64,000 nt of DNA from an uncultured Bacteroidales bacterium (GTDB taxonomy: Bacteria > Bacteroidota > Bacteroidia > Bacteroidales > WCHB1-69), in NCBI GenBank assembly GCA_900316305.1, contig ONCM01000013.1, positions 31,544 to 95,543 of the forward strand, in the 5' to 3' direction. A model generated the notes under the pieces. That model was not told where the DNA came from, searched no databases, and saw only the letters and a list, made by a program, of their open reading frames with translations. The position numbers and the translations under genes were made by a program. Shown piece by piece: positions 1-9,174 of this stretch (positions are counted from its first letter, which is position 1; each line of letters opens with the position of its first letter).

Positions 1-1095
1 GTTATACAGATCCCCGAACCCTAACGAAAGCTCCAGCTGGAGGGCATAGTTGCTCAGTGCTAATGCCAGTTCCGGGAGGCCGTTTTCGGGGTCCTCTTCC
101 GCCAGCTCCCTACAAAGCGGCAGCGCCCGTTCGTAATTGAGGAGGTTCCGGCTTTCCATCATAGTCTCGTCCAGAAAACTGGCATAGTCGAGCAGCAGAG
201 CCGCGAAGTCCTTCTTGGAGAAACACTTACTGCCGCACGTGACGCAAGTTCTATAGATGGATTCGATTTCCTGGTCCAAAGACTTTATTACCGACATCAA
301 GCGGTCGGGTCTGTCCACCTGCAGCAGTTGCAGCCGCAGCAGGGCCTCCATGATCCGGTTCTCTCCGGTGGTGAGGTCGCCCTCGCGGACCGCCTTCCGC
401 AATTCCGTCTTGATTTTCGGCAGTTCGAGAACCTTCAGCGCCTCCTGATAGTCCCCCTGCCAAAAGAGTTCTTCGGCCCGTTTCCAACGAGGGCCGGCCG
501 AGGGTCGCGACTTGCGGACAACCAGCAGGGCCGCATCCGTCAGTTTGGATGCCAGTCTCGTCAGCGGTTTCATTTCCCACCGCACAGCGCTCTCCCGATA
601 CGACTCTTTCGTTTTCTCCTCCGAATCCTCTCCTTCGCTCCTGAGGAATTTGTCCAGCAGCATCGACAAGCCGTAGTCTTTTCCCGCAGCCTGCTGCACC
701 TTCTCCATTATTTTGCTGTATTGGGGATTGTTGCGCACGTAAGGGATATTCCTCAGCGGTAGCATCGGCACCCCGAGAACCGTCAGTTCGTTGTATCTCA
801 CTGCGACCATGCCGTCATAGAGACCGTTCAGTGCGGTCTGCAGTTGCAGCACGAACTGCACTGCGCGGGTCTCCTCGTCGCCGGAGAGATGGAAACGAAT
901 AGGATCCTCTGTAGAGACGCGGTGCACCACGTCTCTACATTCGGTTTTGTCGTCCTCCAAATCCCATTCCACCCTGCCGATTTGCAACCCCATCGGCGCC
1001 ATCGTCGCATTGAGTTGCTCGACCAGAATCTCGACCAGCGTCCGCTCGTCGGGCAGTTCGGCATGGGGTTCTATGAAGATGTTGATTTCGCGCAT
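1..1095 (-). CDS. TPR-like protein with DUF4062-like N-terminus (3' end outside window)
   Basis: The reading frame is open for 365 codons from the ATG at 1095 to the left edge, so the C-terminus is missing. The N-terminus (INIFIEPHAELPDERTLVEI) resembles the IFIASSxELxxER opening of DUF4062-like proteins. Residues after about 190 look like paired amphipathic helices, as in TPR proteins. About codons 53-62 are supplied by an inserted 28-nt palindrome (911-938). A TATTTTTG -7 box lies 34 nt upstream. The protein family is uncertain; DUF4062-like proteins often act in signalling or defence, but nothing here proves that role. Confidence 0.6.
   Translation of the reverse strand, partial: MREINIFIEPHAELPDERTLVEILVEQLNATMAPMGLQIGRVEWDLEDDKTECRDVVHRVSTEDPIRFHLSGDEETRAVQFVLQLQTALNGLYDGMVAVRYNELTVLGVPMLPLRNIPYVRNNPQYSKIMEKVQQAAGKDYGLSMLLDKFLRSEGEDSEEKTKESYRESAVRWEMKPLTRLASKLTDAALLVVRKSRPSAGPRWKRAEELFWQGDYQEALKVLELPKIKTELRKAVREGDLTTGENRIMEALLRLQLLQVDRPDRLMSVIKSLDQEIESIYRTCVTCGSKCFSKKDFAALLLDYASFLDETMMESRNLLNYERALPLCRELAEEDPENGLPELALALSNYALQLELSLGFGDLYN
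911..938. repeat. 28-nt GTAGAGACG palindrome, copy A (inside CDS)
   Basis: Arms GTAGAGACGC and ACGTCTCTAC enclose GGTGCACC. The whole element is its own reverse complement except for one mismatched pair. It lies inside the TPR-like reading frame on the minus strand and is read as RDVVHRVST. Copies B, C and D are at 8610, 37440 and 55281. Confidence 0.9.
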
Positions 1096-1128
1096 GGGAA
1101 CCTTACAAATGATCTATAAAAGCAAACG

Positions 1129-1136
1129 CAAAAATA
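1129..1136 (-). promoter_or_regulatory. -7 box TATTTTTG of the TPR-like gene
   Basis: Matches the Bacteroidota TAnnTTTG box and lies 34 nt upstream of the ATG at 1095. Confidence 0.6.
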
Positions 1137-1174
1137 CAAATTTTGTGGATAAAAACACCGTCCCGAAAATTGTG

Positions 1175-1182
1175 TACTTTTG
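1175..1182 (+). promoter_or_regulatory. -7 box TACTTTTG of the small secreted peptide gene
   Basis: TAnnTTTG box 21 nt before the ATG at 1204. Confidence 0.6.
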
Positions 1183-1203
1183 CCGCCCAAAATTGGAAAA
1201 ACG

Positions 1204-1419
1204 ATGAGAAGAATTATTGTATCCGCCATTGCAATCGTGGCATGTCTGGCTTTGCAGGCGCAAAACATCCGCGTGAATTACAGTGGCGTTCCGGACAGCA
1301 ACTGTGAACAGCCCTCTGCCAGCCAGCCCAACTTCTTCTTCCCCAATCCCTACGACCAAGACCTGCCGAGCCGCGGAATCGGCCCTGACAATGTGGATAG
1401 AAACGGGAAGGGGGAATAA
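1204..1419 (+). CDS. small secreted peptide, unknown function
   Basis: Encodes 71 residues starting MRRIIVSAIAIVACLALQAQ, a clear Sec signal peptide with a likely cleavage after LQA. The mature ~50-residue part is rich in Asn, Pro and Ser, with one Cys and no domain I recognise. The ATG at 1204 is preferred over an upstream TTG because a TACTTTTG box ends 21 nt before it. It converges on the Gre gene with a 10-nt gap and so seems monocistronic. Being real is likely from the promoter plus signal peptide; the function is unknown. Confidence 0.55.
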   Translation: MRRIIVSAIAIVACLALQAQNIRVNYSGVPDSNCEQPSASQPNFFFPNPYDQDLPSRGIGPDNVDRNGKGE

Positions 1420-1429
1420 CAAACTCTTA

Positions 1430-1927
1430 TTACGAAATTGAAAGGATTTCCATCTGCATCTCGCCCTGCGGGGTGTTGAAGGAGACCGTTTCCCCTACCT
1501 TCTTGTTCATCAACACTTTGCTGAGCGGCGAAAGGAACGAGATTTTGCCCTTCATGATGTTGGCTTCATCAACCCCGACAATCTGGTATTGCGCTATCTG
1601 GTTGTTTTTCAGATTCTTGAACTTGATAGTCGCACCAAATGCGACATCATTTTGCCGTTGTGGGTCGTAGTCGAGCACGCGGGCGGAATGGATGCGCTCC
1701 TCCAGCAGACGGAGTTTGCCTGTTAGGTAGTTGTTGTTGACGCGGGCGTCGTTGTTATCAACCCCCTCGTACTGTTTGCGTTCACGGAGAATATCCTCGC
1801 GCTCGGCCCTCAGTTCCTCCAGTCCGGCGGTGGTGACGAAATTCTCCACCCCGGCAGGCAGAAACGCCCTCGGCGTCAGCATCGGGACCTCTTCTTGGTC
1901 GCCCTCTTTGACAAATCCTCTGCTCAT
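1430..1927 (-). CDS. GreA/GreB family transcription elongation factor
   Basis: Encodes about 165 residues. An N-terminal coiled coil (GLEELRAEREDILRERKQYE and following) is joined to the C-terminal FKBP-like domain (IVGVDEANIMKGKISFLSPL, then GETVSFNTPQGEMQMEILSI). Gre factors enter the RNA polymerase secondary channel and stimulate transcript cleavage to rescue backtracked complexes. The start MSRGFVKEGDQEE at 1927 is the usual start of the Bacteroidota GreB-like subfamily and is preceded by a TATTTTTG box at 1947-1954. A longer frame opens at 1957 but would begin inside that promoter. Confidence 0.88.
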   Translation of the reverse strand: MSRGFVKEGDQEEVPMLTPRAFLPAGVENFVTTAGLEELRAEREDILRERKQYEGVDNNDARVNNNYLTGKLRLLEERIHSARVLDYDPQRQNDVAFGATIKFKNLKNNQIAQYQIVGVDEANIMKGKISFLSPLSKVLMNKKVGETVSFNTPQGEMQMEILSIS

Positions 1928-1946
1928 AATCGGTGAATTTAGAGTG

Positions 1947-1954
1947 CAAAAATA
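1947..1954 (-). promoter_or_regulatory. -7 box TATTTTTG of the Gre factor gene
   Basis: TAnnTTTG box 20 nt upstream of the ATG at 1927 on the minus strand. Confidence 0.65.
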
Positions 1955-2005
1955 CAATTTTTACGCTTGTGTTGTATCCTTGAGAAATACGATTTTAAGT
2001 TTCAG

Positions 2006-2068
2006 GTTTCAGGTTTCAAGTAGCAATTTCGAAATCTCACTTGAAACATGAAACATGAAACATGAAAC
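2006..2068. repeat. AT-rich tandem array between gre and mfd
   Basis: Contains repeats of TTTCAGG followed by repeats of GAAACAT. The arms TTTCAAGT and ACTTGAAA form an inverted pair. It sits directly upstream of the mfd -7 box. Confidence 0.6.
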
Positions 2069-2077
2069 TAATTTTCG

Positions 2078-2085
2078 TACTTTTG
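2078..2085 (+). promoter_or_regulatory. -7 box TACTTTTG of mfd
   Basis: TAnnTTTG box 16 nt upstream of the ATG at 2101. It lies downstream of the alternative ATG at 2062 and so decides the start. Confidence 0.65.
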
Positions 2086-2100
2086 CCGACTTTTTCGATT

Positions 2101-5100
2101 ATGACCCTAAACGAACTTAAAAAGAAATATTACCGGTCTGAATCTGAGGCACTTGCCAACGCATTGAAGACGAATGTCTCCGGTTCGGTTTATGCCATTC
2201 AGGGCGTGAAAGGCTCCGCACAGGCCTTCATCGCGGCGCAGATATCCGAAAACCTCACCAATACCCAGCTCTTTCTCTTCCGCGACAGCGAGGAGGCCGC
2301 CTTCTTCTACAGCGACATGGAGATGCTGCTCAACGACCGCAGTAACTCTCTGCAGGACAAGCGAGTACTCTACCTGCCGTCATCCTACAAGCGCAACAGC
2401 CGCTGGAGCGAGACCGACTCTTCCAATGTAAAGCTCCGCGCCGAAATCCTCCACAAGCTCTCGCAACCCGACCATCAACCGCTGATTCTCGTCTCCTACC
2501 CCGAAGGCGTGGCAGAAACCGTTGTCACCCAAGAGTTTATAGACCGAAAATCTTTCTCCGTGAAGCGCGGCGAGGAGATCCTCACCGACGACTTCCTCAA
2601 CAAACTCTACGAATTGGAGTACCTGCCCGAGGATTTCGTTTATGAACCCGGACAGTTCGCGTGGCGCGGCAACATCTTCGACATCTTCTCTTACTCCGAG
2701 GAATACCCTATCCGTGTTGAATTTGAGGGCGACTGCATTGAGTCCATCCGCTTCTTCAACCCGGAAACGCAGCTGTCTGTCAAGGAGTTGGAGCAGGTCT
2801 ATATCATGACACCCATCGTGCAGTCGGAGGCTTCCGGCAACCGCGTGCCGCTCTTCTCTGTATTGCCCGAGACCTGCGTCATTTGGCAGATGCACGCCGC
2901 CAACATCGCCTCCACCATCCATACTGCCTATCAGGATATTGCTGATAATGAATACTTTGCCGAAGACGAGATTCCCATCATCAACAAGAAAACCTACTTG
3001 AAGGAAGTGGCGAATTTCCAACGGGTATATGTCAACACCCAAGAGGTTGACTCCCCCACCCTGACCCTCGATTTCAACATGCAGCCGCAACACGACTTCG
3101 ACAAGAGTTTCGACTACCTGCTGTTGGAATGGATTGAGAATCTGGAACATGGCATCCAAAACTACTTCTTGTCGGAGACGCAGTCGCAGCTCGACCGCCT
3201 CTACAAGGTGATGATCGACATCCTCGACAAGTACAACCGGCAGAACGACGCTGCGTTCAAGATCGAACAGCTCTACACGCCGTTGCGCGAGGTGCTGCAC
3301 GAAGGATTCACCGACGCGGACCACAAAATCGCACTCTACACTGACCACCAGTTCTGGAACAAGTTCCAACGCATGGTGCTCCGCGACCGCTACAAAAAGA
3401 GCGAAGCACTGACACTCAGGGAGATATACGACTTGCAACCCGGAGATTACGTCACCCACATCGACCACGGCATCGGCGTCTATGAAGGTCTGCAGAAGAT
3501 GCAGATGGGCGACAGCACGCAGGAGGTCATCAAAATCAGCTACAAGGACGGCGACACGCTCTTCTTGAGCATCCACGCGTTGCACAAGATCAGCAAATAC
3601 GTGGGCAAGGAGGGCACTCCGCCGACCATCCACCGCCTCAGTTCCGGCAGCTGGGAAAAGCTGAAAGAGCGTACCAAGAAGAGGGTCAAGGAGTTAGCCA
3701 TCGACCTGATCAAGCTCTACTCTGAGCGCAAGGCCAAGAAGGGGTTCGCCTATTCGCCCGACAACTTCCTGCAAAGCACCCTGGAGTCGTCCTTCATCTA
3801 CGAAGACACCCCCGACCAGATCAAGACATTGGCGGAAGTGAAGGCCGACATGGAGAGCGACCATCCGATGGACCGCCTTATCTGTGGTGACGTAGGGTTC
3901 GGCAAGACCGAAATCGCCATTCGAGCGGCGTTCAAGGCCGTGTGCGACAGCAAACAGGTGGCTGTTTTGGTGCCCACCACCGTGCTCTCCATGCAGCACT
4001 ACTATACTTTTAGTGAGAGATTGGCCAATATGCCGTGTAACATCGCGTATATCAACCGGTTCAAGAGCACGAAAGAGATTAAGGAGACGCTGAAACGAGT
4101 GAAGGAAGGCAAAGTCGATATCCTCATCGGTACGCACCGCATCTTGAGCAAAGACGTGGTTTTCAAAGATTTGGGGTTGTTGATTATCGACGAAGAGCAA
4201 AAGTTCGGAGTGGCGGCGAAAGAGAAGATCCGCGAGATGCGCACCACCATTGACACCCTCACCATGTCTGCGACGCCCATCCCGCGCACACTGCAGTTCT
4301 CGCTCATCGGTGCCCGCGACATCTCCGTCATCACGACTCCTCCACCCAACCGTCAGCCCATCGACACGCAAGTACACGTCTTCGACGAGGACATCATGCG
4401 CGATGCCATCCAGTTCGAGTTGAATCGTGGTGGACAGGTATTTGTGATTCATAATAAGATTCAGAACATCAAAGAATTAGCAGGTTTAATTCAACGATTA
4501 GTTCCGAAGGCGCGAGTAGCCATCGGACACGGTCAGATGGAGGGCGATCAGCTCGAAAAGATCATGACGCAGTTCATCAACGGCGAGTACGATGTGCTGG
4601 TTTCCACCACCATTGTGGAGTCCGGTTTGGACATCGTGAATGCCAACACCATGATCATCAATGATGCGCAGAACTTCGCCCTCAACGTGTTGCACCAGCT
4701 GCGCGGGCGTGTGGGTCGCAACAACCAGAAAGCCTACTGCTACCTCTTCATCAAGCCGTGGGACACCCTCAACGACCAGGCGCGCAAGCGGCAGCGGCAT
4801 CCACATTGCCCTCAGGGATTTGGACATCCGCGGTGCCGGCGACATCCTCGGCGCGGACCAGAGCGGCTTCATCAACGAGATGGGCTACGACATGTACCAG
4901 AAGATCCTCAACGAGGCCATCCAGGAGATGAAAGACGCCGGCGACGAGGGTCTTGGCGACCTGCAGATGGCCGACAACAGCGCGTTGTTGCGCCGCGAGT
5001 GCTCTTTGGAAACCGACATCGAGGCGTTGTTCCCCTCCACGTACATCTCCAACGTCACCGAGCGCATGAACCTCTACAAGGAGCTGGAATCCATCAAGGA

Positions 5101-5455
5101 GGAGAGCAAGTTGGAGGAATTCCGCAAGAAAATCACCGACATCTTCGGTCCGATGCCACGCGAAACCGAGGAACTGATGCAGACTATCCCGTTACGCATG
5201 CTCGCCGCCGACCTTCACTTCGAGAAGATCGTCCTCAAGAAAAAGGTCTTCCACGGCTACTTCACTGGCAACTCGCATTCCCCCTACTTCCAATCCGACG
5301 AATTCGGCAAGTTCCTGCTCTTCATGCAGACGAACCATCCCGTCGTCCAGCTCAAGGAGGCCAACCACAAGCTGGTTTGCAGCATCCACAACATCCCGAC
5401 CTTCAAGGCGGCGTATCATTGGCTGGGGAAGATGCAGCAGGCAGTTAGGAGTTAG
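2101..5455 (+). CDS. mfd: transcription-repair coupling factor Mfd, reading frame broken near 4792
   Basis: Mfd pushes stalled RNA polymerase off DNA and recruits UvrA. Visible in order: UvrB-like N-terminal region, RNA-polymerase-interaction domain (LQPGDYVTHIDHGIGVYEG), Walker A (GDVGFGKTEIA), DEEQ box (IIDEEQKFGV), motif VI (HQLRGRVGRNNQ). The frame then runs out after LNDQARKR: the protein continues as SGIHIALRDLDIRGAGDILG in the next frame to the stop at 5453. In other Mfd proteins about 11 residues separate the conserved ...KR from the following G-[SA]-G, so about 32 nt are missing here. This is either an assembly error or a real deletion in the translocation motif. The C-terminal D7-like domain is intact. 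Confidence 0.9.
4786..4798 (+). other. probable 32-nt deletion and frameshift in mfd
   Basis: The codon frame changes by +1 between CGG (4789) and AGC (4793). The conserved segment that should follow QARKR in the Mfd TRG region is absent. The size of ~32 nt is inferred from family spacing. Confidence 0.7.
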
Positions 5456-5486
5456 TAGTTAGCAATTGGCGGTCGGTAGTTTCAGC

Positions 5487-5520
5487 TCCCTGTCGAAGCA
5501 AGCGACGTATTCGTCGCGCC
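5487..5520 (+). repeat. REP-like hairpin, upstream copy
   Basis: TCCCTGT, four variable bases, GCAA, then the hairpin GCGACG-TATT-CGTCGC and GCC. The same 34-nt unit occurs inverted at 6635-6668, on the other side of the transposase gene. Confidence 0.85.
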
Positions 5521-5576
5521 AAACACACCATTTGGATGAAAAGTTCCCGCCGCGCCACCCCGAAGCAAAAAATTGC

Positions 5577-5584
5577 TACTTTTG
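5577..5584 (+). promoter_or_regulatory. -7 box TACTTTTG of the RAYT gene
   Basis: TAnnTTTG box 24 nt upstream of the ATG at 5609. Confidence 0.6.
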
Positions 5585-5608
5585 CACCTTGGAACAAAAG
5601 AAAAACTT

Positions 5609-6610
5609 ATGAAACCTAAAGACAAAAGACCTCTGCCGAAGGCACACCGCCGCTGCCTTCAAAACGACTACCACGGGCGGTGCATCTACATGATTACGTT
5701 ATGTACAGAAGGGCGTGTTCCGATATTGGGCACGCTGGAGGGCGACTATCCTGAAGCCGCATTCATCCGCCCCACCCCGCTTGGAGAAAAGGTTTTGCAG
5801 TGTTGGAAAAACATTCCCGCATTGCAAAAGCAATTTGCGGCGAAGAAAAGTAAGCAAACGGGCGAAAAGTGCCAGCGCAACATTTCGCTGATTGCTGCTC
5901 AACTTATGCCCGACCACTTCCACGGGGTCATCTTTGTAAGAGAGGAAATGGACATTTCTGTAGGAGATGTGGTGAGAGGGTTTATGGTGGGCTGTACGAA
6001 AGCCTACAACGCCCTACTACTCACGCCTTCCGACGAAAAGCCTTTAAAACCGCTATGGGAGAAAGGTTACCACGACAGGATTCTGCGCCACGCCGGACAG
6101 TTGCAGAACATGATCAACTATGTGTGGGACAACCCCCGCCGATTGATGATGAAACGGCAACACTCCGATTGGTTTGCCGTGCTTCGGAATGTCAGATTTG
6201 GAGGGCATACGTTCTCCACCGTGGGCAATCTGCATTTGCTGGATTCACCTCTTTGCACTGTTCATGTCAGAAGCAAATGGTCAGAGACCGAACGGCGGAA
6301 CTACATGAACCATTGTATCGTTTCTGCGAGACAAGGTGCAGTGTTGATCGGCCCTTTTATCAGCCCATGGGAAAAGATGGTACTGGAGGCCGCCTTGCGC
6401 GAAGGGCTGCCGGTAATCCAGCTCGTTCCGGACGGCTTTTCAAACTACTACAAGCCCTCAGGAGGCTTCCTCGACGCCTGCAGCCGAGGGAAAATGCTTT
6501 TCATGACAGAAGCCATCTCTGAAGCCCCCTTCGCCAAGCGGATTTCGCGCGAAGAGTGCATCGCGCTGAATGCCCTTGCCTGCGAGTTGGCCTCGCAACA
6601 ATCCAGCTGA
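5609..6610 (+). CDS. REP-associated tyrosine transposase (RAYT, Y1/IS200-like)
   Basis: Encodes 333 residues. RAYTs are single-copy HUH nucleases that cut and move short REP hairpins. The HUH motif is LMPDHFHGVIF (about residue 100). A tyrosine-containing helix and YVWDNPRR close the Y1 domain near residue 180, as in bacterial RAYTs. The C-terminal ~120 residues form an extra domain (ISPWEKMVLEAALREGLPVI) resembling Rossmann/LOG-like folds; its role is unknown. The gene is bracketed by two inverted copies of one 34-nt REP hairpin (5487-5520, 6635-6668), the expected natural substrate. The start follows a TACTTTTG box. Confidence 0.85.
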   Translation: MKPKDKRPLPKAHRRCLQNDYHGRCIYMITLCTEGRVPILGTLEGDYPEAAFIRPTPLGEKVLQCWKNIPALQKQFAAKKSKQTGEKCQRNISLIAAQLMPDHFHGVIFVREEMDISVGDVVRGFMVGCTKAYNALLLTPSDEKPLKPLWEKGYHDRILRHAGQLQNMINYVWDNPRRLMMKRQHSDWFAVLRNVRFGGHTFSTVGNLHLLDSPLCTVHVRSKWSETERRNYMNHCIVSARQGAVLIGPFISPWEKMVLEAALREGLPVIQLVPDGFSNYYKPSGGFLDACSRGKMLFMTEAISEAPFAKRISREECIALNALACELASQQSS

Positions 6611-6634
6611 GATTCGTGCGGGTGGCTGGATGGC

Positions 6635-6668
6635 GGCGCGACGAATACGTCGCTTGCCGGTACAGGGA
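6635..6668 (-). repeat. REP-like hairpin, downstream inverted copy
   Basis: On the minus strand: TCCCTGT, four variable bases, GCAA, hairpin GCGACG-TATT-CGTCGC, GCC. It differs from 5487-5520 only in the four spacer bases. Confidence 0.85.
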
Positions 6669-6740
6669 CGGGTGAAGGATTAAATGAGTTTACCACCGTA
6701 TCTTCTTGGCAGAACGAGTTTTTTTGTCCGATATTTTTCC

Positions 6741-6748
6741 TACCTTTG
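6741..6748 (+). promoter_or_regulatory. -7 box TACCTTTG of the nucleoid-associated protein gene
   Basis: TAnnTTTG box 44 nt upstream of the ATG at 6793. Confidence 0.6.
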
Positions 6749-6792
6749 CACCCCGGCCCCAACCATCATGGGGCTACATCAATCTTTTGATT

Positions 6793-7815
6793 ATGAGCAC
6801 TATAGAAAACATATCCCTCCACCTTGTGGGGAATTCCGGAGCGGCGGAAGGACTCGTCCTGGCGCAGGAAGGCCTTCAGCTGTCCGACAGCGTGCGCGAA
6901 CTGCTCACCGACTATTTCCTCTCCCCCTTCTCCTCCGAAGAACTCTTCGAACTCTACCACGACAGCGGCATTGAGTTCAACGTGGTCTATGGCGCGGCGT
7001 CAAGGATCTTCGACGACCCCGAAACACTCCACGAGCAGTCGGTGAACCTCGCCAAACACCTCTACGAGCAGAGCTCCCACCCGAAAATCAAGGGCGGGGA
7101 GTTCTACACGGTCTATTTCCGCGACTGCATCGTGGATGGCGACACCGTGGATGCCGTCGGACTGTTCAAGTCGGAGAACAAGGACACGTTCCTGCGGGTG
7201 CTGCACGAGGGCGGCAACTTCAACCTCGAAAGCGAGCAGGGCATCAACATCAAGAAGCTCGACAAGGGCTGCCTTATCTTCAACAAGGAGCGCGAAAACG
7301 GCTATGTGGTGGCCGTGGTCGATAACACCAACCGCGGCATCGAGGCGCAATACTGGATGGACGACTTCCTGCACGTGCGCCAGCGCAAGGACGGCTACGC
7401 GAACACGCAGAACGCCATGGCCCTAGCCAAGAACTTCGTCACCAAGGCGCTGCCCGAGCAGTTCGAGGTCTCCAAGGCCGACCAGATCGACCTGCTGAAC
7501 CGCTCCTTAGAGTTCTTCAAGGAGAACGACACCTTCGAGATGGAGGAGTTCGCCAACGAGGTCATCGAACAGCCCGAAGTCATCGAGAGCTTCCGCCAGT
7601 ACAAACGGAGCTTCGAGGAGGAGAACGACGTGGTGATCGACGACAGCTTCGACATCTCCGACTACGCCTTCCGCCGCCAACAACGTTCCTACAAGCGCGT
7701 CATCCGCCTCGATCGCAGGATCCAAATCATTATCGACGGCAATCGCGACAACGTAGAGCAGGGCGAGGACGAACGCGGGAAGTTCTATAAGGTATATTAC
7801 AGCGAGGAGGAGTAG
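6793..7815 (+). CDS. nucleoid-associated protein (NdpA/YejK-like family)
   Basis: Encodes 340 residues matching the NdpA-like architecture: an N-terminal region up to about residue 100 ending in GGEFYTVYFRDCIVDGDTVD, a central region with the conserved YWMDDFLHVRQRKDGYANT, and a C-terminal acidic tail. Members associate with the nucleoid; a biochemical activity is not established. The start at 6793 (MSTIENISLHLVGNS) fits the family; a longer frame from 6706 would include the promoter. It seems monocistronic and is followed by AATTATGAATT-type repeats (about 7855-7905). Confidence 0.85.
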   Translation: MSTIENISLHLVGNSGAAEGLVLAQEGLQLSDSVRELLTDYFLSPFSSEELFELYHDSGIEFNVVYGAASRIFDDPETLHEQSVNLAKHLYEQSSHPKIKGGEFYTVYFRDCIVDGDTVDAVGLFKSENKDTFLRVLHEGGNFNLESEQGINIKKLDKGCLIFNKERENGYVVAVVDNTNRGIEAQYWMDDFLHVRQRKDGYANTQNAMALAKNFVTKALPEQFEVSKADQIDLLNRSLEFFKENDTFEMEEFANEVIEQPEVIESFRQYKRSFEEENDVVIDDSFDISDYAFRRQQRSYKRVIRLDRRIQIIIDGNRDNVEQGEDERGKFYKVYYSEEE

Positions 7816-7854
7816 AATAGGCAATAGTCAACAAGCATTAGTGGATTTTGTATA

Positions 7855-7905
7855 TTCATAATTCATAATTCATAATTCTTAATTCTGCATTCTACATTCT
7901 ACATT
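7855..7905. repeat. AT-rich tandem repeats (TTCATAA / TTCTACA units)
   Basis: Successive near-copies of ATTCATA, then ATTCTACA units, fill the gap before the methyltransferase ATG at 7907. Confidence 0.75.
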
Positions 7906-7906
7906 C

Positions 7907-9118
7907 ATGCAACATATCAACGAACCCACCCTCCAGTACATCTCCGCCCACGCCTCCGACGACGTGACCCATCTCGCCCTGCATCCCTCCAGGGACCCGC
8001 AGGTCGATATGAGCGTGGCGCTGCAACAGATCGCCGGACGGCAGAAAGCCAAGGAGAAGCTGCCCGAGTGGTACGCCACCGAGGGTATTCTCTATCCGAA
8101 AAAGGTCTCCATGGAGCAGTGCTCGTCGTCGCAAACGGCTGAGTATAAGGCATCCCTAGTGGAAGGGAAATCCTTCGCAGACTTCAGCGGCGGATTCGGG
8201 GTGGACACCGTCGCTTTCGCCAAAAAGTTCGCGAAAGGCTGGTACGTGGAACCGCAAGAAGAACTCTGCGAACTTTTTCAACACAACTGCAAAGTGCTGG
8301 ATATCAACAATGTTGATATCATCAACGGTACGATGGAGGACAACCTTGCCTCCATTGAGCACTTGGACATGATCTACCTTGACCCGTCCCGACGCGACAC
8401 GCACGGTCGGCGGGTGGTCTCCTTGTCGGACTGCACCCCCAACCTCCTCGAATGGAAATCCGCCCTATTGGAACGTTGTAACATCTTGATGGTCAAAATG
8501 TCCCCAATGATCGACATTTTCCAAACATTGCGGGATTTGCCCGAAACGTACGCGGTACACGTGGTGGCCGTGGAGGGGGAATGTAAGGAGGTTTTATTCC
8601 TATTGTCCCGTGGAGACGCGCCATGGCACGTCTCTACAACGTCCCCAACCATCGTTGCCGTCGATATTAACAAAACCGCCACATTCCGTGTTGAAACCAT
8701 CTTGAAAACCGAACACACCACCCCACCCCAAATCGCCATAGAATTAGGCACTTACCTCTACGAACCCAACGCCGCCGTGATGAAGGCCGGCATCTTCAAC
8801 GCCCTGTCGCAAAAGTTCCAAATTTCGAAACTGGCGAAGAACACCAACCTATTCACATCCAACGAATTGCACGAGAATTTTCCAGGTCGCGTTTTCACCA
8901 TTGAGGCCGTCCATGAGTTTCACCCGCGCAAAACGGCCAAGGAACTCTCGCACCTCGAAAGCGCCAGCATCGCCGTGCGAAACTTTCCGCTGACGGCAGA
9001 GGAATTACGTAAAACGCTGAAAATCAAAGACGGGAATACGTGTTATCTGTTCGGGTGCACACTTTGGGATGGAAGGAAAGTGGTGGTGGTTGGAGACAAG
9101 TTGGCTATTAACTATTAG
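7907..9118 (+). CDS. class I SAM-dependent methyltransferase with THUMP-like domain
   Basis: Encodes 403 residues. Motif I of a Rossmann methyltransferase is DFSGGFGVDT (about 91-100), followed by an acidic strand end (YVEPQEEL) and the catalytic-type loop IYLDPSRRD (about 150). The C-terminal ~80 residues resemble the THUMP-like domain often attached to this family. A nucleic-acid substrate is likely but unknown. At about 236-245 the peptide RGDAPWHVST is encoded by an inserted 28-nt palindrome (8610-8637), between strands KEVLFLL and PTIVAVDI. The last codons and stop (AINY-stop) merge into the following TTAGCTA repeat array. Confidence 0.82.
   Translation: MQHINEPTLQYISAHASDDVTHLALHPSRDPQVDMSVALQQIAGRQKAKEKLPEWYATEGILYPKKVSMEQCSSSQTAEYKASLVEGKSFADFSGGFGVDTVAFAKKFAKGWYVEPQEELCELFQHNCKVLDINNVDIINGTMEDNLASIEHLDMIYLDPSRRDTHGRRVVSLSDCTPNLLEWKSALLERCNILMVKMSPMIDIFQTLRDLPETYAVHVVAVEGECKEVLFLLSRGDAPWHVSTTSPTIVAVDINKTATFRVETILKTEHTTPPQIAIELGTYLYEPNAAVMKAGIFNALSQKFQISKLAKNTNLFTSNELHENFPGRVFTIEAVHEFHPRKTAKELSHLESASIAVRNFPLTAEELRKTLKIKDGNTCYLFGCTLWDGRKVVVVGDKLAINY
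8610..8637. repeat. 28-nt GTAGAGACG palindrome, copy B (inside CDS)
   Basis: GTGGAGACGC - GCCATGGC - ACGTCTCTAC. It is read in frame as RGDAPWHVST within the THUMP-like methyltransferase, in the same codon phase as copy A. Confidence 0.9.
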
Positions 9119-9174
9119 CTATTGGCTGTTAGCTAAAAGCAAAAAGCCAAAGGCCAAAAGCTAAAAGCTAACAT
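9100..9174. repeat. TTAGCTA / AAAGCTA array between convergent genes
   Basis: Repeats such as CTATTAGCTATTGGCTGTTAG and AAAGCAAAAAGCCAAAGG variants fill the gap. Both flanking genes end inside the array: the stop codons of the methyltransferase (9116-9118) and of the DUF2520 gene (9168-9170) are part of its units. Confidence 0.8.

Noticed and set aside
2380-3633. 417-residue open frame opposite mfd
   Set aside because: Shadow of mfd; no recognisable domain.
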